Shown here in pieces: positions 1 to 5,511 of a stretch of 7,671 nt of DNA. The stretch is from an uncultured Alistipes sp. (GTDB lineage Bacteria > Bacteroidota > Bacteroidia > Bacteroidales > Rikenellaceae). Positions within the stretch are counted from its first letter, which is position 1; every line of letters begins with the position of its first letter. Location of the stretch: contig CAUHCL010000101.1 in NCBI GenBank assembly GCA_959604655.1, positions 1 through 7,671 of the forward strand, written 5' to 3'. The position numbers and the translations under genes are program-made. The notes beneath the pieces were generated by a model, which worked only from the letters and a program-made list of their open reading frames with translations, ran no database searches and was not told the DNA's origin.

Positions 1-27
1 AGGATTGGCATCTCAACCGATAATTAT

Positions 28-53
28 GCAACCTTTTGACGTCAAAAGGTTGC
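28..53. repeat. Perfect 26-bp palindrome
   Basis: The half-site GCAACCTTTTGAC is followed directly by its exact reverse complement, with no spacer. Symmetry stops at 27/54. No T-run follows on either strand, so it does not look like an intrinsic terminator. Its inner arms (CCTTTTGA and TCAAAAGG) recur at 125-144 in a hairpin with a five-base loop. This suggests a shared repeat module; a protein-binding operator is the other possibility. Confidence 0.75.
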
Positions 54-64
54 GCCAAAAACCG

Positions 65-206
65 CCGCGGTGAAACGATTTCGGGGTCGGCCTTGCGACT
101 GCGCTGAATCGGATGCCTGCGGCACTTTTGAAGCAATCAAAAGGTCTCCGATTCTTTACGCTCCGTCGCCGCGCCCGCCCTTTTCCCGAAATCGCTTCTG
201 CCGCGG
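65..206. repeat. Fold-back element with long inverted ends and a three-way core
   Basis: The ends are inverted copies: CCGCGG plus CGATTTCGGG at 65-85, and CCCGAAATCG plus CCGCGG at 185-206. Moving inward, GCGAC (95-99) pairs with GTCGC (165-169), GCG (101-103) with CGC (159-161), and GAATCGGA (106-113) with TCCGATTC (147-154). The core splits into two adjacent hairpins: TGCC/GGCA with a three-base loop (114-124) and CTTTTGA/TCAAAAG with loop AGCAA (125-143). Almost all of 106-154 is therefore paired. There is no coding capacity. This resembles a miniature inverted-repeat or REP-like element, though no target-site duplication is obvious. Confidence 0.55.
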
Positions 207-255
207 GATAGGCTAACGAGTGTGTAATGTCGAACAACTGCGCCGCGAAGCGACG

Positions 256-308
256 TTATCTTCGGCGGCTCGCACCTTTGGTGCGACCCCCGCAGCCGCC
301 GAAGATAA
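256..308. repeat. Nested inverted repeat (15-bp stem enclosing a 6-bp hairpin)
   Basis: TTATCTTCGGCGGCT (256-270) is matched exactly by its reverse complement at 294-308. Inside sits a second perfect hairpin, CGCACC/GGTGCG with a TTT loop (271-285), then an unpaired ACCCCCGC (286-293). No T-tract follows, so termination is unlikely. The word-TTT-reverse word pattern is also seen, on the minus strand, in the hairpin at 7648-7664. Confidence 0.65.
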
Positions 309-331
309 GGATTCCCCGAAATCGTCAGTCT

Positions 332-441
332 GCGGTTCTTCAGAGCCGCGCAGTTCGCCGTCGGCGAACAGCACGCCAAAAAACAAAAATGCAGTTCGTC
401 AGAACTGCGCGGGCCGCAGCCTCCCGCCAGCGGAGGCCCGC
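332..441. repeat. Cluster of four closely spaced hairpins
   Basis: Four stems follow one another. 332-349 is GCGGTTC/GAGCCGC (one G-T pair) with loop TTCA. 353-369 is GTTCGCC/GGCGAAC with loop GTC. 391-408 is GCAGTTC/GAACTGC with loop GTCA. 409-441 is GCGGGCC/GGCCCGC, enclosing an inner CCGC/GCGG stem. The first and third are variants of one hairpin with near-identical loops. I see no gene and no T-tract. Further on, TATTCG (442-447) pairs with CGAATA (485-490). Confidence 0.55.
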
Positions 442-540
442 TATTCGCATGCGCTCATTCACGCGTTCCCCGCAGGCTGCCGCCCGAATAACTGCACCGC
501 AAAGCACGATCCCTGTAGCCCCCAAAGATAAATTTCATCC

Positions 541-586
541 GCACGTCCCGTCGGCAAGCAGCAACGACGGCATGACGTGCCATGCC
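541..586. repeat. Two mutually exclusive hairpins
   Basis: Fold one pairs GCACGTC (541-547) with GACGTGC (574-580) and continues as CCGTCG (548-553) with CGACGG (565-570), giving 13 bp with a three-base bulge. Fold two pairs GGCATG (569-574) with CATGCC (581-586). Both use 569-570 and 574, so they cannot form together. No gene lies close downstream on the plus strand, so a switch role is unproven. Confidence 0.4.
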
Positions 587-655
587 ATAAAACAAAAGCG
601 CAACATCCGCCGCCGGAGCCCGACAAGTCGGAATAAAATCAATATATAAAGGTAA

Positions 656-694
656 AAAAAAGAGACTGCCCTCCGACGGGGCAGTCTCTTTTTT
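656..694 (-). terminator. Strong intrinsic terminator, usable in both directions
   Basis: A perfect 16-bp stem (656-671 with 679-694) has a seven-base loop. On the minus strand it ends in a run of T residues (660-654). It lies 17 bp beyond the stop codon of the OmpA/TPR lipoprotein and ends that transcript. The T-run on the plus strand (689-694) means it could also stop transcripts from the left. Confidence 0.92.
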
Positions 695-711
695 ATCGAA
701 TCGCGTTCGGC

Positions 712-2466
712 TTAGAGCTTGAAGCCGCTGGCGAAGAGGTTCGAGAGGTTCACGTCCTTGGCAGCCTTGGCAGCCAGCGACGAATCCTTGGCGATCGAGC
801 TGCGGAGCTGAGCCTTGGCGGTCTCCAGATCGCCCTCCTTCGATGCGATCACGGCGCGCAGGTAGTCGGCCTTGGCCGAGGTATCCGATGCCAGAGCCTT
901 CTTAGCTGCGGTCAGGTCGTTGTTCATCGTGTTGGCGATGGCGGCGTTGTAGCCCGTGAGGGTCGACGCTGCGGTGCTGTAATTGCCCTGTGCTGCGGCG
1001 ATCATCGACTTGGTCTTGGCGTCGGCTGCTGCGGCATACTGCTGTGCCTTCGTGACGTTGCCGTTGGCGAGGTTGGCCAGAGCGAGGTTGCTGTTGATCT
1101 CGTTGTTGTTCAGACCCAGCTGTGCGGCCTTCTCGTAAGCGGCCAGAGCCTTGGCGTTGTCACCCAGCGAAGCGTATACCACACCGAGGTTGTTGTATGC
1201 GCGGGCGTCGTTGAACTTCTTGGCGGCATACTCCAGAACGGTAGCCTTGGCCTTGGCGTCGGTCAGAACGCTCTCGGCCATGTAGAGCAGCTCCTCGTCG
1301 GTCAGCTCGTCCAGACGGCCCGAGTTGATCAGAGCGGCCATTTCGGCGTCGGTCTTACCCTTGATGTCGGTGCTGTTCACCAGCTGCGCGCGGCGCAGTT
1401 TGGGAAGGATCTCCTTCTTCAGCTCGGTGAATACGGCCGACATGTTCTTGATCTCCGACTCGCGCTGCGACGATGAGTCGTAGCGGCGCAGAACCTGAAG
1501 AATGATATCCTTGTCCTCGATGTCCGAAGCGGCTACCAGCTCCTGGAAGCCCTCCCAGTCCTCGCCGTAAGATGCCACGTCGAGATCCATGCCGGTGCCT
1601 TTAAGGAGCTTGTCGGCGGTCTTCTTACCCGACTTCGAACGTGCGTTCGAGAGGTTGTCGTTGAACTTCTCGGGGCCGTCGGGCGAAGCGTAGCCGTTCA
1701 CGTAGAGCTTCTGCGTGGCGCGGTCGTTCGACTGGGTCTCCACCACGTTCTGCTTGAACGCCTTCAGGTCGTCGCTGTTGGCGGCCTTGTTAGACACGGT
1801 AGCCGAGTTGATGGCGTACATGATGTCGGCCTTGGTTACGACGGTGGTCACGTTCTTGTAGTTGTTGGCCGTGTTCGACATGACGGCAGCGTAGTCCAGA
1901 TCGCTCTGGAGCGTGTTGACGCCCTTGGCTACGGGGAGCGAGAAGAGCTTCTTCAGCTCCTGAGCCTGCCGGCCGCCTGCGGCCAGAGTCTGCTGCTCGG
2001 CCTTGCCTGCCAGAGCGCCCGTGTTGGCGTTCACCAGCGTGAAGGTCTTGCACTTGCCCGAGGGGCACTTGACCTCGACGAGCAGACGAAGCTCGCTCTT
2101 GGCCATGCGTGCGTCGTAGGGGAACTCCACGTGCTGGGTGAAGGTGCCGCCCATGGTGTTGTCCACCACGGTGTAGTTGTCATTCACCTTGCTGCCCTGG
2201 AAATACTTGGCTGCGCCCTCGACGATACCGCCCTCGAACGCCATGATGGGGGTGACCTTCAGCACCGCCTTCTTGTTGTAGTACTTGGCGGGGAAGTTGA
2301 CCGTGATGTCGGCCTCGACCTTGCCGTTGTTCAGAGCCAGGACGTCGGGCGTGCAGGCTATGGTCACCTGATCCTGTTTCTTGGCCATCTTGCCGAAGCA
2401 GTTGCAGCCCGTCAGTGCGAGCGATGCGGCTGCCGCGATAATCATTAACTTCAATGAGTTTTTCAT
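712..2466 (-). CDS. Lipoprotein with OmpA-like region and C-terminal TPR repeats
   Basis: This is an exported lipoprotein of 584 residues with no exact function I can name. The start at 2466 is chosen because it gives a textbook lipoprotein signal (MKNSLKL, a hydrophobic stretch, then LTGC with the lipidated Cys at 21); the in-frame ATG at 2505 would add 13 residues ahead of it. Residues 33-150 look like a beta-rich N-terminal domain with a CPSGKC pair (C134, C139). Residues about 212-290 resemble an OmpA-type peptidoglycan-binding fold, with GYASPDG (258-264) and NLSNAR (271-276). The ligand Arg is kept (R276), but Ser261 sits where classical OmpA has Asp. Residues about 405-560 hold TPR-like helices, clearest at 422-451 (YNNLGVVYASLGDNAKALAAYEKA). 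It follows pnp by 57 bp and ends at the terminator 656-694. It may act in envelope anchoring or protein assembly; that is inference. Confidence 0.85.
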   Translation of the reverse strand: MKNSLKLMIIAAAASLALTGCNCFGKMAKKQDQVTIACTPDVLALNNGKVEADITVNFPAKYYNKKAVLKVTPIMAFEGGIVEGAAKYFQGSKVNDNYTVVDNTMGGTFTQHVEFPYDARMAKSELRLLVEVKCPSGKCKTFTLVNANTGALAGKAEQQTLAAGGRQAQELKKLFSLPVAKGVNTLQSDLDYAAVMSNTANNYKNVTTVVTKADIMYAINSATVSNKAANSDDLKAFKQNVVETQSNDRATQKLYVNGYASPDGPEKFNDNLSNARSKSGKKTADKLLKGTGMDLDVASYGEDWEGFQELVAASDIEDKDIILQVLRRYDSSSQRESEIKNMSAVFTELKKEILPKLRRAQLVNSTDIKGKTDAEMAALINSGRLDELTDEELLYMAESVLTDAKAKATVLEYAAKKFNDARAYNNLGVVYASLGDNAKALAAYEKAAQLGLNNNEINSNLALANLANGNVTKAQQYAAAADAKTKSMIAAAQGNYSTAASTLTGYNAAIANTMNNDLTAAKKALASDTSAKADYLRAVIASKEGDLETAKAQLRSSIAKDSSLAAKAAKDVNLSNLFASGFKL

Positions 2467-2523
2467 GATGATATTACAATTAAACGTTTGATAAAGTCTC
2501 TTCATTTGTTTCCGATCGCCGCC

Positions 2524-4761
2524 CTATCGCTTGTTGCGGGGTTCGCGGCGGTCGCCGTGCTCGCTTCTCTCGCCGCGGGGACGTCCGCCCTCGCGGGGTT
2601 TGCGCTCACGCTCGACCCAGCCTTCGGGCTTGGGAAGCAGCGCCTTGCGCGAGAGTTTGTATTTGTTGGTCTTGGGATCGACGCCTATGAGCTTCACCTC
2701 GATGCGGTCGCCCTCCTTGAGTCCCGTCTCCTCCATGGTCTCGAAACGCTTGTAGTCGATCTCCGAGATGTGGAGCAGAGCCTCCTTGCCGGGCAGGATC
2801 TCGACGAACGCGCCAAACGACACGATGCTCTTGATCGGTCCCTCGTACACCTCGCCAACCTCGGGAACGGCCACGATGGCCTTGATGCGGGCCAGAGCTC
2901 CGTCCAGAGCCTCCTTGTCCACACCGAAGATGTCCACCACGCCTGCCACGTCGTTCTCGGTGATGGTGATGGTGGTGTTGGTGGTCTTCTGTATGTCCTG
3001 GATGACCTTTCCGCCCGGGCCGATGACGGCACCGATGAAGTCCTTGTCGATGGTGATCTGCACGATGCGGGGAACGAACGGACGGTAGTCGGCGCGCGGT
3101 TCGGCTATGCACTCGGTGATCTTGCCGAGGATGTGCATGCGGCCTATGCGGGCCTGCTCCAGAGCCTTGGCCAGCACCTCGTACGAAAGGCCGTCGACCT
3201 TGATATCCATCTGCGTGGCGGTGATACCGTCGGCGGTACCCGTCACCTTGAAGTCCATGTCGCCCAGGTGGTCCTCATCGCCGAGGATGTCCGACAGCAC
3301 GGCCCAGCGGCCCGTTGCCGAATCCGATATGAGGCCCATGGCGATACCCGACACGGGCTTCTTGATCTTCACGCCCGCATCCATCAGCGCCAGCGTACCC
3401 GCGCAGACGGTGGCCATCGACGACGAACCGTTCGATTCGAGGATATCCGACACCACGCGCAGCGCGTAGGGCATGGCCTCGCCCGTGGGGATCATGGGCT
3501 TCAGCGCACGCCAAGCCAGGTGGCCGTGGCCGATCTCGCGGCGGCTCACGCCGCGTGCGGGACGCGCCTCGCCCGTCGAGAAGGGCGGGAAGTTATAGTG
3601 GAGCGTGAATTTCTCGCTGCCCTGCACCAGAGCCTCGTCGATCATCTTCTCGTCGAGCTTGGTACCGAGCGTGACGGTCGTGAGCGACTGCGTTTCGCCG
3701 CGGGTGAAGATGGCCGAACCGTGTGCCGCGGGCAGGTATCCCACCTCGCACCAGATGGGGCGGATCTCGTCGGTACGGCGGCCGTCCAGACGCTTGCCCT
3801 CGTCGAGGATCATGTTGCGCATGGCCTTCTTCAGCACGTCGTCGTGGAAATATTTGTGGATCAGGGGAGCCTTCTCAACCAACTCTTCCTCCGTGAAGCG
3901 CGACGCGAACTCGGCCTCCAGGGCGTCGAACGCATCCGAGCGCTCGTGCTTGGCAGTGCCGCTGGTGGCGATGGCGTAGGCCTTGTCGTAGAGCTCGGCG
4001 ATGATGGTCTGACGCAGTTCCTCGTCGTTGGTCTCGTGGCAGTAGGTGCGCTTTACGTCCTTGCCCAGCTCCTTCGACAGCTCGATCTGCACGGCGCACT
4101 GCTTCTTGATCTCCTCGTGGGCGAACTTGATGGCGCCGAGCATCACATCCTCCGACACCTCCTTCATCTCGCCCTCGACCATGAGGATGTTGTCGATGGT
4201 ACCTCCGACCATGATGTCCAGATCGGCGGCCTCCATCTGCGAGAAGTTGGGGTTGATGACATACTCGCCGTCGATGCGCGCCACGCGCACCTCCGAGATG
4301 GGACCTCCGAACGGAATGTCCGACACGGCCAGCGCGGCCGAAGCGGCCAGACCCGCCAGAGCGTCAGGCTGAATATCCTTGTCGGCCGATATGAGGTTAA
4401 CGGTAACGAACACGTCGGCGTGGTAGTCCGAGGGGAACAGGGGGCGCAGCGCGCGGTCAATCAGACGCGCCACCAGCACTTCGGCGTCGCTGGCCTTGCC
4501 CTCGCGCTTCATGAAGCCGCCGGGAAAACGTCCGCACGAGGCGTACTTCTCCTTGTATTCCACCTGCAAGGGCATGAAGTCGGTACCCTCCTTGGCCTCC
4601 TTGGCGGCCACGACTGTACCCAGCAACATGGTGTCGCCCATCTTGACGACGACGGCACCGTCGGCCTGCTTGGCCAGTTTGCCGGTCTCGATCATGATCT
4701 CGCGGCCGTCAGCCAGCGTGATCGTCTTTTGTACAGCGTTGTACAATTTTGTCTCTTCCAT
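2524..4761 (-). CDS. pnp: Polynucleotide phosphorylase (PNPase)
   Basis: PNPase is a cytoplasmic 3'-to-5' phosphorolytic exoribonuclease that releases nucleoside diphosphates during RNA decay and can also add 3' tails. The protein is 745 residues and complete. The first RNase PH core carries FPGGF (79-83) and RLIDRALRPLFP (99-110). The second carries the phosphate-binding SNGSSSMA (443-450) and GDEDHLGDMDFK (494-505), where D497, D503 and K505 match the E. coli catalytic residues Asp486, Asp492 and Lys494. A KH domain with IGPGGK (580-585) and an S1 domain (about 637-707) follow. The last 30 residues are an Arg-rich, probably disordered tail. It lies 154 bp after rpsO, the conserved gene order, and an 18-nt hairpin overlaps its first codons. 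No Shine-Dalgarno is seen; the leader is AT-rich. Confidence 0.98.
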   Translation of the reverse strand: MEETKLYNAVQKTITLADGREIMIETGKLAKQADGAVVVKMGDTMLLGTVVAAKEAKEGTDFMPLQVEYKEKYASCGRFPGGFMKREGKASDAEVLVARLIDRALRPLFPSDYHADVFVTVNLISADKDIQPDALAGLAASAALAVSDIPFGGPISEVRVARIDGEYVINPNFSQMEAADLDIMVGGTIDNILMVEGEMKEVSEDVMLGAIKFAHEEIKKQCAVQIELSKELGKDVKRTYCHETNDEELRQTIIAELYDKAYAIATSGTAKHERSDAFDALEAEFASRFTEEELVEKAPLIHKYFHDDVLKKAMRNMILDEGKRLDGRRTDEIRPIWCEVGYLPAAHGSAIFTRGETQSLTTVTLGTKLDEKMIDEALVQGSEKFTLHYNFPPFSTGEARPARGVSRREIGHGHLAWRALKPMIPTGEAMPYALRVVSDILESNGSSSMATVCAGTLALMDAGVKIKKPVSGIAMGLISDSATGRWAVLSDILGDEDHLGDMDFKVTGTADGITATQMDIKVDGLSYEVLAKALEQARIGRMHILGKITECIAEPRADYRPFVPRIVQITIDKDFIGAVIGPGGKVIQDIQKTTNTTITITENDVAGVVDIFGVDKEALDGALARIKAIVAVPEVGEVYEGPIKSIVSFGAFVEILPGKEALLHISEIDYKRFETMEETGLKEGDRIEVKLIGVDPKTNKYKLSRKALLPKPEGWVERERKPREGGRPRGERSEHGDRREPRNKR
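4729..4746 (-). promoter_or_regulatory. Hairpin inside the first pnp codons
   Basis: On the mRNA, TTGTACA and TGTACAA form a perfect 7-bp stem with a four-base loop, 15 nt after the start ATG of pnp (codons 6-11). A stem this close to the start could slow ribosome loading or be a protein target. A chance product of the codons cannot be excluded, since TGTACA is itself palindromic. Confidence 0.35.
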
Positions 4762-4805
4762 AAAATATTTTTCGTCTAATAAGGATTTTCACGCAAAAAA
4801 TGTCC

Positions 4806-4838
4806 GACGAGCATCGTCCGTGCGCCTTCGCAAGGCGC
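4806..4838 (-). promoter_or_regulatory. Tandem hairpins in the pnp leader
   Basis: Two stems lie side by side: AAGGCGC/GCGCCTT with a three-base loop (4822-4838), extendable through weaker pairs toward 4816 and 4845, and GACGA/TCGTC with a three-base loop (4806-4818). On the pnp mRNA they end 44 nt before the start codon and are followed by six T residues (4800-4795), so the second could act as a weak attenuator. In E. coli the rpsO-pnp spacer holds an RNase III-cut stem used for PNPase autocontrol; a parallel role here is inference. Confidence 0.45.
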
Positions 4839-4870
4839 GGCCGACAGTCCCGTCGCAACATTTTTCGGAG

Positions 4871-4900
4871 AAGAGGCTGTCGCTCGGGGGACAGCCTCTT
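4871..4900 (-). terminator. rpsO-pnp intercistronic hairpin, probably a leaky terminator
   Basis: AAGAGGCTGTC (4871-4881) pairs perfectly with 4890-4900 across an eight-base loop, 15 bp past the rpsO stop codon. On the rpsO transcript the stem is followed by a broken tract (CTTCTCCG) rather than a run of T, unlike the terminator at 656-694. Partial termination with readthrough into pnp, or 3'-end protection of rpsO mRNA, fits best. Confidence 0.65.
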
Positions 4901-4915
4901 TTACGCCTCTCGGAA

Positions 4916-5188
4916 CTACTTGCGGAGATTGAGGGTCTTGATGATGGCGCGGTAGCGCTCGATGTCGATCTCCTTGAGATACTCCAGCAACTGGCGACGC
5001 TTACCTACCAGACGCAGCAGCGAACGCTGCGTTCCGAAGTCGTGCTTGTTGTTCTTGAGGTGCTCAGTAAGGTGGCTGATACGGTACGAAAACAGCGCGA
5101 TCTGGCTCTCTGGAGAACCCGTATCGGTGTTAGACTTGCCGTACTTGCCGAAAAGCTCTTGCTTTTTCTCTGCTGTTAAATAAGCCAT
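4916..5188 (-). CDS. rpsO: Small ribosomal subunit protein S15
   Basis: S15 binds the central domain of 16S rRNA early in 30S assembly and contributes to a bridge with the large subunit. The protein has 90 residues, the usual length. Start 5188 gives MAYLTAEKK; an in-frame ATG at 5224 would add 12 atypical residues. The family signature is present: TGSPESQIA (23-31), the SHL...H helix (39-43) and RRQLLEYLK (64-72), ending LNLRK. The stretch that reads DHHSRR in E. coli S15 is DFGTQR here (49-54): the Asp is kept and the two His are replaced. It begins the leftward rpsO-pnp group, has its own promoter at 5299-5330 and a hairpin in its leader, and is followed by a leaky terminator. The bases just upstream of the ATG are A/T only, with no Shine-Dalgarno. 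Confidence 0.98.
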   Translation of the reverse strand: MAYLTAEKKQELFGKYGKSNTDTGSPESQIALFSYRISHLTEHLKNNKHDFGTQRSLLRLVGKRRQLLEYLKEIDIERYRAIIKTLNLRK

Positions 5189-5207
5189 AAAAAAATTTTG
5201 ATTTGTG

Positions 5208-5243
5208 GGCCGCGAGGCATTCAATCCAGATCCTGCGCGGTCC
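5208..5243 (-). promoter_or_regulatory. Stem-loop in the rpsO leader, candidate S15 control site
   Basis: On the mRNA, GG, CCGCG and AGG pair with CCT, CGCGG and CC to give ten base pairs with two single-base bulges and a 14-nt loop. The stem ends 19 nt before the rpsO ATG. S15 is known to repress its own translation in several bacteria through leader structures that differ between phyla; this hairpin is well placed for that, but I can show only the fold. Confidence 0.4.
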
Positions 5244-5298
5244 GAGGTTCCACTCCACGACGCATTCCCCTTACCGTGAATTACGCCGGAGCGTGCGA

Positions 5299-5330
5299 CA
5301 AAATTACTTCGAATTTAGTTCAGATACAAA
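5299..5330 (-). promoter_or_regulatory. Bacteroidetes-type promoter for rpsO
   Basis: Read on the minus strand, TTTG (5330-5327) is followed after 20 bp by TAATTTTG (5306-5299). This matches the Bacteroides consensus TTTG, 19-21 bp, TAnnTTTG exactly in both boxes and in spacing. Transcription should start near 5290-5294, giving a leader of roughly 100 nt that contains the stem-loop at 5208-5243. Confidence 0.75.
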
Positions 5331-5413
5331 TATTTTGCGCTCAAAAAAAGATGATTTTCGCCTCGGCGAAGCCCGTTTTTTCGCGCCGACGGCGATAATT
5401 TGCCAAAATTACG

Positions 5414-5421
5414 TATATTTG
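5414..5421 (+). promoter_or_regulatory. Candidate -7 element for apbE and the lipid kinase
   Basis: TATATTTG matches the Bacteroidetes -7 box TAnnTTTG exactly and lies about 90 bp before the apbE start in AT-rich DNA. The -33 box is poor: the only nearby TTTG (5399-5402) is 11 bp away, too close. It may be a weak or activator-dependent promoter, oriented away from the rpsO promoter in the same 323-bp gap. Confidence 0.5.
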
Positions 5422-5511
5422 CGCAGTGATGCCGACGCGGCGGACGGTGCGGCAACGCATGCGGGAGCGATTCCCCTCGTTCGGCGGTCGTGCGGTAATT
5501 GTATGCAGACA

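Larger units (their letters stand above)
1..655. other. Gene-free, hairpin-dense intergenic region
   Basis: No reading frame here looks like a real protein. The open frames overlap one another on both strands, are rich in Arg, Pro and Ala, lack recognisable domains and run through the inverted repeats. The DNA is instead packed with stem-loops: 28-53, 65-206, 256-308, 332-349, 353-369, 391-408, 409-441, 541-586 and a small one at 620-631 (CCGAC, AA, GTCGG). The ten-base word CCCGAAATCG occurs at 185-194 and 315-324 and, inverted, at 76-85. GCAGTTCG occurs at 350-357 and 391-398. Repeated words plus dense dyad symmetry suggest decayed or modular repeat elements of the REP or MITE kind rather than a coding region. 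That reading is an inference; a structured RNA is the main alternative. Confidence 0.7.

Noticed and set aside
28..53. The palindrome as an intrinsic terminator
   Set aside because: There is no loop and no T-run after it on either strand.
13..237. A 74-codon minus-strand frame in the left intergenic region
   Set aside because: It covers the fold-back element 65-206, and the translation looks like read-through of repeat DNA.
227..649. A 140-codon plus-strand frame in the left intergenic region
   Set aside because: Its Arg/Pro/Ala-rich product spans several perfect inverted repeats, overlaps other frames on both strands and has no domain.
1..655. CRISPR array
   Set aside because: The repeats are varied hairpins of different sequence, without regular identical direct repeats or uniform spacers.
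2488..4779. A 763-codon open frame on the plus strand across the whole of pnp
   Set aside because: It lies antisense to a clear PNPase gene with all catalytic motifs. Its His/Leu/Asp/Val-rich translation mirrors GC-rich codons on the other strand and shows no domain.
5203..5511. N-terminal extension of apbE
   Set aside because: It would put about 100 residues before a lipoprotein signal peptide and cover both promoters; starting at 5512 places the signal at the N terminus.
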